Source of the DNA: Planctomycetota bacterium
Lineage (GTDB): Bacteria > Planctomycetota > UBA1135 > GCA-002686595
Assembly (NCBI GenBank): GCA_022446815.1
Contig: JAKVCD010000008.1
Location: 27,645-67,708, forward strand
Direction: 5' to 3'
Length of the DNA: 40,064 bases
Of the stretch, positions 32,927-40,064 are shown in pieces. Under the pieces are notes generated by a model. It was not told the origin of the DNA. It did not search any database and saw only the letters and a program-made list of their open reading frames with translations. The stretch's first letter is position 1, and every line of letters starts with the position of its first letter. Both the position numbers and the translations under genes were made by a program.

Positions 32927-33703
32927 GTGAGCGCCCCCACCCGAGGTCTAGAGTTCCGCAGCGTGTCCGTCCATTACGACGGGCGCGCTGCTGTCACAGA
33001 GCTCGACCTCCGCGTGGCGCCCGGCGAGGCCCTCGCGCTCGTCGGCCCCAGCGGCTGCGGCAAGACCACCGCGCTCTCCCTCTGCAACGCGATGGTGCGG
33101 CCGAGCCAGGGGGCGGTGCTCATCGACGACGAGGACCTCAGCCAGGTCAGCGACAGCCAGCTCCGCTCGCTGCGAGCCCGCATGGGCTTCATCCCGCAAG
33201 ACCTCGGGTTGGTGCCGAACCTCCGCGTCTCACAGAACGTCCTGAGCGGACGCCTAGGGAAGCAAGGCCTCCTGCGCTCTGTCGCTGCCTCGCTCAGCGT
33301 CCGCAACGCAGAGCATGAGCGCGCCCTCGCGATCCTCGATGAGCTCGGCATCGGCGAGAAGCTCTTCCATCGCGTGGACAGCCTCTCCGGTGGCGAGCGC
33401 CAGCGGGTGGCGATCGCGCGCGCGCTCTACCAAGAGGCGGACTACCTGATCGCCGACGAGCCCCTCTCAGCGCTGGACCCTGCCCGCGCCCGCGAGACGA
33501 TCACGCTCCTCACGGAGGTCGCCCGCGCGAAGGGCCTGACCCTCCTCCTCTCGATGCACGACATCGAGCTCGCGCGCGAGTTCGTGCCGCGCCTCGTCGG
33601 GCTGCGCGCTGGGCGCGTCCTCTTCGATGGCCCCTCGGGGGAGCTCACCGATGAGGCGCTCTCTGAGCTCTACGACCTTGAGGAGGAGGACCGTGTCGGC
33701 TGA
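32927..33703 (+). CDS. ABC transporter ATPase (PhnC family)
   Basis: 258 residues starting at a GTG. Walker A GPSGCGKTTA, Q-loop GFIPQDLGLVPNLRV, signature LSGGERQRVAIARAL, Walker B YLIADEPLSALDP, and His in LSMHDIELAREF. VSQNVLSGRLG is typical of PhnC-type ATPases. It partners the two PhnE permeases that follow; the first permease starts inside its 3' end. Confidence 0.9.
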   Translation: MSAPTRGLEFRSVSVHYDGRAAVTELDLRVAPGEALALVGPSGCGKTTALSLCNAMVRPSQGAVLIDDEDLSQVSDSQLRSLRARMGFIPQDLGLVPNLRVSQNVLSGRLGKQGLLRSVAASLSVRNAEHERALAILDELGIGEKLFHRVDSLSGGERQRVAIARALYQEADYLIADEPLSALDPARARETITLLTEVARAKGLTLLLSMHDIELAREFVPRLVGLRAGRVLFDGPSGELTDEALSELYDLEEEDRVG

Positions 33704-34577
33704 GGCCCTCGCCGTCACCCCTGCGCGCGCGAACCGCCGCGCGCGACTGATCCTCGGGATCTTCCTCGCCGCGCTGGTCTCGTGGCTCGCCCTCGACCTC
33801 TCCCTCAGCGACGCGCTCCCCCGTCAGGGTGGCGGCAGCGTGCTCAGCCTCTTCCTCGAAGGAGCCCTCTCACCTGCGACGAGCTATGAGGCGGCCGAGG
33901 TCCCTGCCGGGACGCCCCCGCTCCTCTCCAAGGTCCTCGGGGCGGTCTGGACGACCCTGCTCTTTGCGATCGCAGGTATGAGCCTCGCCGTCGTGCTCGG
34001 CCTGATCTTCGGCTTCCTCGGAGCGACGTCTTGGTGGAGAGACGAGGGCAGCGACGCGCCCCTCGGACGTGGGCTCCTGCAGCGGCTCATGCCTGTGCTC
34101 TACGCGGTCGTCCGTGTATGGATCGCCCTCATGCGCTCTGTGCACGAGCTCTTGTGGGCGATCCTCTTCCTCGTAGCCTTCGGCCTCAACAACTTCAGCG
34201 CGGTCATCGCCATCGCCATCCCTTACGGCGGGACCTTGGCTAAGGTCTTCTCCGAGATGCTCGATGAGTGTCCGCGCGAGAGCGCCCGCTCGCTGCGCGC
34301 CATCGGCGCGGGGCCTGTGCAGGTCTTCCTCTGGGGGCTCCTGCCGCGTGCCTTCGCAGACATGTCGGCCTACGCCTTCTATCGCTTCGAGTGCGCCGTG
34401 CGCTCCTCCGCGGTGCTCGGCTTCTTCGGGTATCCGACCATCGGCTACTACCTCAAGCTCTCTGCGGAGAACCTGCACTACCGAGAGGTGTGGACCTATC
34501 TCTACGCCCTCATCGCGCTCGTCCTCATCGTCGAGCTCTGGAGCTCCAAACTTCGGGAGAGGATCGTCATCCGATGA
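33693..34577 (+). CDS. ABC transporter permease (PhnE family), first
   Basis: About 294 residues from the GTG at 33693, chosen because an AGGAGG ribosome site lies six bases before it. A start 66 bases upstream would overlap phnC further. An 11-base overlap with phnC remains. Hydrophobic segments and the coupling loop are clear: MRSVHELLWAILFLVAFGLN, IAIPYGGTLAKVFSEMLDE, and RSLRAIGAGPVQVFLWGLLPRA. It ends in an ATGA overlap with the second permease. Confidence 0.85.
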   Translation: MSAEALAVTPARANRRARLILGIFLAALVSWLALDLSLSDALPRQGGGSVLSLFLEGALSPATSYEAAEVPAGTPPLLSKVLGAVWTTLLFAIAGMSLAVVLGLIFGFLGATSWWRDEGSDAPLGRGLLQRLMPVLYAVVRVWIALMRSVHELLWAILFLVAFGLNNFSAVIAIAIPYGGTLAKVFSEMLDECPRESARSLRAIGAGPVQVFLWGLLPRAFADMSAYAFYRFECAVRSSAVLGFFGYPTIGYYLKLSAENLHYREVWTYLYALIALVLIVELWSSKLRERIVIR

Positions 34578-35476
34578 GCGCGCGCGTCGAGTCCCTCTAC
34601 AAGAGCCGGCCTAGGAGTCGCTTCGTCCAAGCCAGCGCATGGGCCTTCGGGGTCCTTACGCTCCTGACCTGGCTCTCAGGGGTCATCCAGCCCGCCTCCT
34701 TCCTGACCGCGCGCCGCCTCGAGAACCTCGAGCGCTTCCTCACCGTAGACATCGTCCCTGCTCCGCTCCGCGAGGGCGGAGTCGAGCTCGGCGGGCTCAT
34801 CGCCTGGTTCCGAGGCGTCATGCTGGACCACGGCTTGGACGCGCTCTTCGCGACCCTCGCTATCTCGGTCCTCGCGATCGTCCTCGCCATGCTGCTCTCG
34901 TGGGTCTTCGCGCCTCTCGCAGCGGCGACGCTCTCGACGAGGCGCCCGTTCGACGCCGCGCCTAGCGAGGACCTCTTCACCTGGCGCGCCCTGCGCCTGC
35001 TGACACGCGCGCTCATGGTCCTCCTGCGCTCCATCCCGGAATACATCCTGGCCTTCCTCCTCCTCGCGATTCTGGGGCCTAACCACGCCTGGCCTGCCGT
35101 CTTAGCCCTCGCGCTCCACAACTCCGGCATCCTCGGTCGCCTCGGCGCGGAGACCATCGAGAACCTCGACCCAGCGCCCCTCCGCACCCTCACAGCCCTA
35201 GGAGCGCCGCGCCGCTCGCTGCTCGTCTCGGCGGTCTTCCCCCTCGCCCTCGGCCGCTACCTGCTCTACCTCTTCTATCGCTTCGAGACCTGCGTGCGAG
35301 AGGCGACAGTGCTCGGGATGCTCGGCGTCGTCTCCCTCGGCTACTACATCCAGCAGGCGCGCGGGAAGATGTACTACGACGAGATGCTGCTCCTGATCCT
35401 CTTGGGCGCAGGGATCGTCATCGCGAGTGACCTCCTGAGCGCCGTCGCCCGACGCTACCTGCGAAGAGCCGCCTGA
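34574..35476 (+). CDS. ABC transporter permease (PhnE family), second
   Basis: About 300 residues from ATG 34574 (MSARVESLYKSRPRSRF). The open frame extends further upstream inside the first permease, but that part is a shadow. Features: ALFATLAISVLAIVLAMLLS, LRSIPEYILAFLLLAILG, LALHNSGILGRLGAETIENL, and the loop RTLTALGAPRRSLLVSAVFP. Two PhnE-type permeases beside one PhnC is a known arrangement. It ends five bases from the convergent helicase stop. Confidence 0.85.
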   Translation: MSARVESLYKSRPRSRFVQASAWAFGVLTLLTWLSGVIQPASFLTARRLENLERFLTVDIVPAPLREGGVELGGLIAWFRGVMLDHGLDALFATLAISVLAIVLAMLLSWVFAPLAAATLSTRRPFDAAPSEDLFTWRALRLLTRALMVLLRSIPEYILAFLLLAILGPNHAWPAVLALALHNSGILGRLGAETIENLDPAPLRTLTALGAPRRSLLVSAVFPLALGRYLLYLFYRFETCVREATVLGMLGVVSLGYYIQQARGKMYYDEMLLLILLGAGIVIASDLLSAVARRYLRRAA

Positions 35477-35481
35477 GCGGC

Positions 35482-37323
35482 TCAGCGCTTCAGGCTGCGA
35501 GCGCGCAGCTTGGTGCGACCCTCACGCTTGAAGGGCTTCTTGCCTGCGGGCTTCGCGCCCTTGGACTTCTTCTTGTTCCGCTCCTGAGCAGAGGGGATCG
35601 GGCCGCGGTCTCTGCGGATGAGGGTGTTCGGATCTCTCGAGTCGCGACGCCCTGCGTTCTCCTCGAAGTGCACCGAGACGTCCGTCCGCACATCAAAGGT
35701 GCTCGCGTTGGGGTGGATCGCGATGGAGCCGATGTCGCTCCCGTTGACCTTCCCCCGGCGACACAGCTCAGCGAGGATCCGACCCGGGGTCGCGCCTTGC
35801 TTGAGGCCACGGTTGATGAAGAAGCGCACGGTGTCGGCGGGCCCTTTGCCGCCCCGACGTCCCTTGTCGAAGGAGCCCTTCTTCCCCTTCGGGTGCTCCC
35901 CCTTCCTGCGGCCGTCCTTGTTCATGTGCGGGACGTTGAGGTCCTTCGGCTGCGCTCGACGCTTCGGCTCGAGACGCGCGAGGAGGGCGGCGACGAGGGC
36001 CTCAGGCTCTGAGTCCGTGAGGAGCGCGCCCGCCTGCGCGAGGTGCTTGTCGCTGGAGCCCCCCTTCAGCGCGGACTGCAGCTCCTCCGTGAGGCGCTCA
36101 TGCGCGCGCTGGTTCATCACCTGCTCGATCTCAGCAGCCCTCGGGAGCGGATGCCACTCGAGCTCTACCGCCGCCTCGTCGAGCATGCGCGTGACCTTGT
36201 AGCGCTTGTTCGGGGGCGCGAGCAGGACGCTCCGCCCCTGCCGCCCAGCGCGGCCGGTGCGGCCGCTGCGGTGCGTGTAGACCTGACCGTCAATGCAAGG
36301 CGCCATGTGGATTACGGTGGAGACGTCGGGGACGTCTAGGCCGCGCGCGGCGACGTCCGTCGCCACGAGCACCCTCACCTTGCCGCGGCGAAAGGCGTCC
36401 ATGGTCCGCTCGCGCTGACTCTGAATGAGCTCACCGCTCAAGGGCAAGGCGTCGAAGCCGTCTGCCTCGAGGAGCTCTGCGACCTGGACCGCGTCGGCGC
36501 GGCGCTCGACGAAGACGAGCGTCCGGTCCTCGTCCGACATCAGGAGCAGATTGACTAGGGCGTCGTAGCGGTCCCGGTTGTTCACGATGTGTCCGACATG
36601 CTGGATGTCCTGGTTGGCGTCGCCGAGGCGCGTCCCCTCGATGGAGACGGCGTCGCGCTGATAGCGCTCGGCGAGCTGCTGGATCGCGCGCGGGAAGGTC
36701 GCCGAGACCAAGTGCGTCCTGCGCTCTTCGGGGGTCGCGTCGAGGATGCCCTCGAGCTCCTCGCGGAAGCCCATGTCGAGCATCTGATCCGCCTCATCGA
36801 GGACGAGCTCGCTGACCTGGCTGAGGTCCAGGACCCCGTTCCGGACGTGATCGAGCAAGCGACCGGGGGTGCCGACGAGGATCCTCGGGCCCCTAGAGAG
36901 GATCTGGCGGTCGCGATAGAGCGGAGTGCCCCCTGTGACCGAGGCCAAGCGGACGCCGTCGATGTCAGCCATAAGCCATTCGAGCTCGTTGCAGACCTGC
37001 GTAGCCAGCTCGCGGGTCGGGACGATGATGAGCGCGTCTGGCCCATGGCCTCCGCGCTCTGCTACGAGCTTCGGAGCGAGCACGAAGCCCAAGGCGACGG
37101 TCTTACCTGAGCCTGTCTGAGAGGAGATCTTGAGGTCATGACCTTCGACCTCTGCGTCTAGGACGGCGCGCTGTACGGAGGTTAGCTCCGTAAAGCCTCG
37201 CTCCACGAGGGCGCCTCGGAGGGCGGCGGGGACGGCGCTAAAGGGGTCGCCGGCAGGGTCTTGACCCACTGCGGGCGCGGTGTCGTCTTGCGACACGAGC
37301 TCTTCGAGATTCATGAGGTCCAC
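35482..37323 (-). CDS. DEAD-box RNA helicase with C-terminal DbpA-type RNA-binding domain
   Basis: 613 residues from a GTG at 37323; an in-frame ATG at 37314 (MNLEELVSQ) is an equally good start. Helicase motifs: Q-motif Gln51, SSQTGSGKT, PTRELA, TPGRLLDHV, DEAD (176-179) in VLDEADQMLDMGF, SAT, ARGLDVPDVST and HRSGRTGRAG. After a basic linker a DbpA/CsdA-like RNA-binding fold appears (VRFFINRGLKQGATPGRILAE, VNGSDIGSIAIHPNASTFDV), then a Lys/Arg-rich tail. It likely acts in ribosome assembly or cold-shock RNA remodelling. The leader holds two strong hairpins (separate entry). Confidence 0.93.
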   Translation of the reverse strand: MDLMNLEELVSQDDTAPAVGQDPAGDPFSAVPAALRGALVERGFTELTSVQRAVLDAEVEGHDLKISSQTGSGKTVALGFVLAPKLVAERGGHGPDALIIVPTRELATQVCNELEWLMADIDGVRLASVTGGTPLYRDRQILSRGPRILVGTPGRLLDHVRNGVLDLSQVSELVLDEADQMLDMGFREELEGILDATPEERRTHLVSATFPRAIQQLAERYQRDAVSIEGTRLGDANQDIQHVGHIVNNRDRYDALVNLLLMSDEDRTLVFVERRADAVQVAELLEADGFDALPLSGELIQSQRERTMDAFRRGKVRVLVATDVAARGLDVPDVSTVIHMAPCIDGQVYTHRSGRTGRAGRQGRSVLLAPPNKRYKVTRMLDEAAVELEWHPLPRAAEIEQVMNQRAHERLTEELQSALKGGSSDKHLAQAGALLTDSEPEALVAALLARLEPKRRAQPKDLNVPHMNKDGRRKGEHPKGKKGSFDKGRRGGKGPADTVRFFINRGLKQGATPGRILAELCRRGKVNGSDIGSIAIHPNASTFDVRTDVSVHFEENAGRRDSRDPNTLIRRDRGPIPSAQERNKKKSKGAKPAGKKPFKREGRTKLRARSLKR

Positions 37324-37327
37324 ACAT

Positions 37328-37369
37328 GGGCCCCTCGGGGGCCCGTATCAGCAGGCAGCATCGCTGCCT
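37328..37369 (-). promoter_or_regulatory. Two hairpins in the helicase mRNA leader
   Basis: On the minus strand, an all-GC 7-bp stem (GGGCCCC/GGGGCCC, loop three bases, 37328-37344) ends just 4 bases before the GTG start. A second 7-bp stem (AGGCAGC/GCTGCCT, loop three bases, 37353-37369) lies directly upstream. The near hairpin would hide any ribosome site. Helicase autoregulation or cold-response control is plausible; not shown. Confidence 0.6.
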
Positions 37370-37515
37370 TAGAGAGGACCGTCATGGCCCCGCGAACGGA
37401 CGCAACTCACCAGTGATCCTTCACGGGCATAGCGTCAACCACTGACTGTATCCGCCCCCCACCATCTCGGGGGGGCAAGAATCAGATCCTTCTGCGCAAA
37501 TTCCCAGCAGCGCCC

Positions 37516-39777
37516 TCAGCCCTTGAGCAGCGCGCTCAGGGTCGTGACGGCTAGGCCGCGCTCCTTCAAGCCTTCGAGGGTGAGGCGCATCGCCTCGAAG
37601 TTCCACTCGCGGCGCCCGCGCTCGGGCATGTGGATGAGGAGGATCGAGCCGGGCTTGGTGTTCTTCAGCACGAAGTCCGCGACCCACTCGGCGTCGGGGA
37701 TCTCGGTGTCGTTGGCGAAGGCGTCGGAGACGACGTGGGTCAGGCCCTTCTCTTCTAGGACCGCCTGCATCTTCTTGTTCAGTCGGCCGAAGGGCGCGCG
37801 GTACCACGGCGAGGGCTCTGGCTGGTGCCTCGCGAGGATCTCGGCGGTCTCTTCGAGGTCGGCGGCGAACTCCGCCGGCGTAGCGTCTGTGTAGGGGTGG
37901 TCGCGCATCGAGTGGTTCGCGAGCTCGTGCCCGTCGGCTAGGAGCTTCGCGATGTCTTCTGCAGAGGTGTGCTCGCAGTGCGAGCCCGTCACGAAGAAGG
38001 TCGCCTGGGCGTCATGCTCCTTGAAGAGGGCGCGCACCTCTTCCAGCATGCAGCCGTCTGGGTTGTCGAGTCCGCAGAAGCCGTCGTCGATCGTGAAGGC
38101 GACAGAGCTCTCCGACTCACCGTGCGTGATGGTCGATGCGGGGAAGGCCAGGCGCGCCATGTTGCGCATGCCGGGCTTCGTGAGGAGGCTCCAGCTCGCC
38201 TTGCGCATCTTGAGCGAGGTCCCGCCGAGGTCGCTAGGGAGCTTGGGGTCCTTGTCGCGTCCGAGCATGTGCTGCTTCATGTTCTTGTAGCGCTTGCCGG
38301 TGAGGAGCAAGCTCTCCTTGGGGATCGAGAGGATGAAGGCGGTGACGGCGGAGGCGGCGACGCGCGCGTCGTCACCATAGCCGGCGTTGTCTCGGTTGGG
38401 TTGGTAGTAGAAGGAGCCGTCTGTGCACTGGGCGAGGGTGAACCACCAGCGGTTGGCGTCCATCAAGCTCCTCCAAGCCCCCGGCGTGATCTTCGCGGTG
38501 GCGGCCGCGTAGCCCATGCCCATGATCGGCGAGCCGTGGGTGTCGGGGAAGCTCTCGGGGTGTAGGCCGATGATCTTGGCGTGTTGGTCGGCGCGCTCCT
38601 TGTACTCGCCGCCCTTGTAGGGGCTGAGGTGGTTGCCGATGCCTGCTGCGCCGGTGCGGCCCATGTCAGCCCAGTCCTGGTCACCGGCGGCGTCGTCGCC
38701 GTACCAGACGTAGCCGTTGGCGCCGGTGCCTCGGGCGACGAAGGCGTAGGCGGCGTCGTGCCGCTCGCGATCCACCTCGATGCCGCAGTGGCTCAGCATG
38801 GAAAAGGCGAGGGTGCCTTGAGCCGTGATCATGGCGATGGGGCCATAGCCCTCGAAGCCGGGGTTGTGGCCCCAGCCGCCGTGCTGATCCATGGGGTCAT
38901 CAGGCCAAGAGTCCGGGTGCGACTCCTTGACCTTGGGGTTCACCTGCGAGAGGTCGAGGTACTGGGTGGAGCAGAGGAAGTCATAGACCTCCTGGAGCTC
39001 CTCCTTCACCCACTTCTCCCCCGTCGCGAGGTAGTACTCCCCCATGACGATGGCTGCCGCCATATAGCGCCAGTTGATGAGCCAGGAGTCGTCCTCAGAC
39101 TTCGTCGTCCGCGCGTGCTGGCGCACGGACTTCTCGACGGCGTCCATGTACTTGCGCTCGCCGCTCGCTAAGAGGGCTAGGGGCGCGAAGGTGTTCTGCG
39201 GGACGCTGCCCCAAGAGCCGTCCTCGCGTTGGTGCTCGACTAGATACTCGTAGAGCTCGTCCAAGATGAGGTCGGTCTTCTTGCATTCCTCAGGGAACTT
39301 CTTCCCGAAGGTCCCATAGCGCGTGCCGACCTTGAGCTCGACCTTCTCGACGTCACCGCCCCGCCGGAGGGTGAGCTTGAGCTTGCCCTTCTCGCTCTTC
39401 CCCTGCGCCTTTTCGAGGGCCTCTGCGAACTCAAGGATGGGGCCGTCGGGTCCGAACTTGTCCATCCCGTAGCCGTTCTTGTGCTCTTCGCGGAAGCGCT
39501 TACCCCCGGCGCCCAGGATGAAGTCCCCGACCTTGACCTTCTTATGTGCCGGCGAGCCCTCGAACACGTGCCGCACGAGGAGCTCCTTAGGCGAGTCAGC
39601 GACGAGCTCGACGCGGATGCCAGAGATGCCGAGGTTGTAGTACCAGCCGTCGACCTCGGCGTCTGGGCCCCGGTTCGCGCGCTGCTTCCACGGATTCCCG
39701 TCCTTGTGGTAATGAACCTGCGCAGAGGCGGGCCCGATAAAAGCGAGGAGACCGAGGCCGATTGCGAGGAGCTTCAT
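37516..39777 (-). CDS. Secreted PDZ - alpha/alpha-toroid (DUF6288-like) - NodB deacetylase fusion
   Basis: About 753 residues from the ATG at 39777, which opens on a signal peptide (MKLLAIGLGLLAFIGPASA); a start 21 codons upstream is weaker. A PDZ-like domain (~45-150; HVFEGSPAHKKVKVGDFILGAGG) is followed by an alpha/alpha-toroid (~170-500) of DUF6288/prenyltransferase-like repeats (HQREDGSWGSVPQNTFAPLA, GGWGHNPGFEGYGPIAM, CTDGSFYYQPNRDNAGYGDD). From ~555 a polysaccharide deacetylase (NodB) domain has intact motifs: FTIDDGF (Asp564, Asp565), NHSMRDH (His622, His627), YRAPFGR and ILLIHMPE. A peptide-binding to deacetylase combination that could modify cell-wall or extracellular glycans. Fusion is by direct reading frame. 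Confidence 0.85.
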   Translation of the reverse strand: MKLLAIGLGLLAFIGPASAQVHYHKDGNPWKQRANRGPDAEVDGWYYNLGISGIRVELVADSPKELLVRHVFEGSPAHKKVKVGDFILGAGGKRFREEHKNGYGMDKFGPDGPILEFAEALEKAQGKSEKGKLKLTLRRGGDVEKVELKVGTRYGTFGKKFPEECKKTDLILDELYEYLVEHQREDGSWGSVPQNTFAPLALLASGERKYMDAVEKSVRQHARTTKSEDDSWLINWRYMAAAIVMGEYYLATGEKWVKEELQEVYDFLCSTQYLDLSQVNPKVKESHPDSWPDDPMDQHGGWGHNPGFEGYGPIAMITAQGTLAFSMLSHCGIEVDRERHDAAYAFVARGTGANGYVWYGDDAAGDQDWADMGRTGAAGIGNHLSPYKGGEYKERADQHAKIIGLHPESFPDTHGSPIMGMGYAAATAKITPGAWRSLMDANRWWFTLAQCTDGSFYYQPNRDNAGYGDDARVAASAVTAFILSIPKESLLLTGKRYKNMKQHMLGRDKDPKLPSDLGGTSLKMRKASWSLLTKPGMRNMARLAFPASTITHGESESSVAFTIDDGFCGLDNPDGCMLEEVRALFKEHDAQATFFVTGSHCEHTSAEDIAKLLADGHELANHSMRDHPYTDATPAEFAADLEETAEILARHQPEPSPWYRAPFGRLNKKMQAVLEEKGLTHVVSDAFANDTEIPDAEWVADFVLKNTKPGSILLIHMPERGRREWNFEAMRLTLEGLKERGLAVTTLSALLKG

Positions 39778-39861
39778 AAGAGAGACGATACGCGACGACC
39801 TCGCCCTCCGCGACTCTCCAATGAGGCTGGACCTCTCCAACGAGGCTGGGCCAGCGCGCCT

Positions 39862-40064
39862 CTATTCGCCCTCTGTGACAGTGAGCTTCAGCGCCCAGGC
39901 ACGCCCCTCGTACTCCTTGAGCGAGACGGTCTTCGGCTCAGCCTGTCCGATGGAGTGCCTGATCATGAGCTCTCCCTCCTGCTCGAAGATCGAGATCGAG
40001 CCGTCCCCCTCGGGCAGCTCTGCCAAGTAAGCGAGATAGAGAGGCTCTCCGATGGCGTACTCCT
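39862..40064 (-). CDS. C-terminal part of an unknown protein, cut by the window edge
   Basis: About 66 C-terminal codons in one open minus-strand frame, ending at a stop at 39862-39864. The visible part reads PLYLAYLAELPEGDGSISIF and later MIRHSIGQAEP, then WALKLTVTEGE at the end. It is beta-like and not recognised. It lies 84 bases upstream of the fusion protein gene on the same strand. Confidence 0.65.
   Translation of the reverse strand, partial: EYAIGEPLYLAYLAELPEGDGSISIFEQEGELMIRHSIGQAEPKTVSLKEYEGRAWALKLTVTEGE

Noticed and set aside
34268..34573. Upstream extension of the second PhnE frame
   Set aside because: Lies within the first permease in another frame and is Arg-rich; the ATGA-coupled ATG at 34574 gives the normal permease start.

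Overview
The window looks like a GC-rich chromosome segment from a planctomycete-type bacterium (phylum Planctomycetota, inferred). The main signs are a PSD1/DUF1549-DUF1553 cytochrome next to a Tat-exported DUF1501 protein (22.3-26.7 kb), multi-CxxCH cytochromes beside a secreted sugar-dehydrogenase-like protein (0-3.1 kb), a DUF6288-like toroid protein (37.5-39.8 kb), and five secreted proteins that share an unusual C-terminal domain ending in a WYRD/FNL signature. No tRNA, rRNA, insertion sequence, phage or CRISPR was seen.

Layout. 0-3.1 kb (minus): a pentaheme-type cytochrome c and a downstream dehydrogenase, cut by the window edge. 3.1-4.4 kb: a secreted PHB-depolymerase-type esterase. 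4.7-8.7 kb: a tight three-gene operon with two B12-binding radical SAM enzymes around a heme-oxygenase-like diiron oxidase (HDO), a likely uncharacterised biosynthetic pathway. 8.7-10.5 kb (minus): an M24 peptidase and an HExxH lipoprotein. 10.7-13.3 kb: a Gly-tract secreted protein and a five-bladed-propeller glycosidase-like protein. 13.3-18.9 kb: a Fur-type double operator followed by a secreted protein, a small Cys-rich protein and hmuTUVS, forming a heme uptake and degradation operon. 19.1-21.7 kb: a pair of exported amidohydrolases, the second without its metal ligands. 21.7-26.7 kb (minus): PSD1, DUF1501 and DsbA-family genes. 26.9-31.9 kb: a Spy-like periplasmic protein, a noncoding stretch with a 3x21-bp repeat, and two tandem paralogous secreted proteins, each with an internal duplication. 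32.0-35.5 kb: a PhnD/PhnC/PhnE/PhnE ABC transporter. 35.5-40 kb (minus): a DEAD-box RNA helicase with a hairpin-rich leader, a PDZ-toroid-NodB fusion, and a cut gene at the right edge.

The strongest leads are: (1) the Fur-controlled operon in which a secreted protein with the shared C-terminal domain comes first, where a surface heme-capture protein might be expected; (2) the radical SAM/HDO/radical SAM operon; (3) the shared C-terminal domain itself, which looks like a lineage-specific sorting or anchoring module. All functions are inferred from sequence motifs read by eye; no searches were run.
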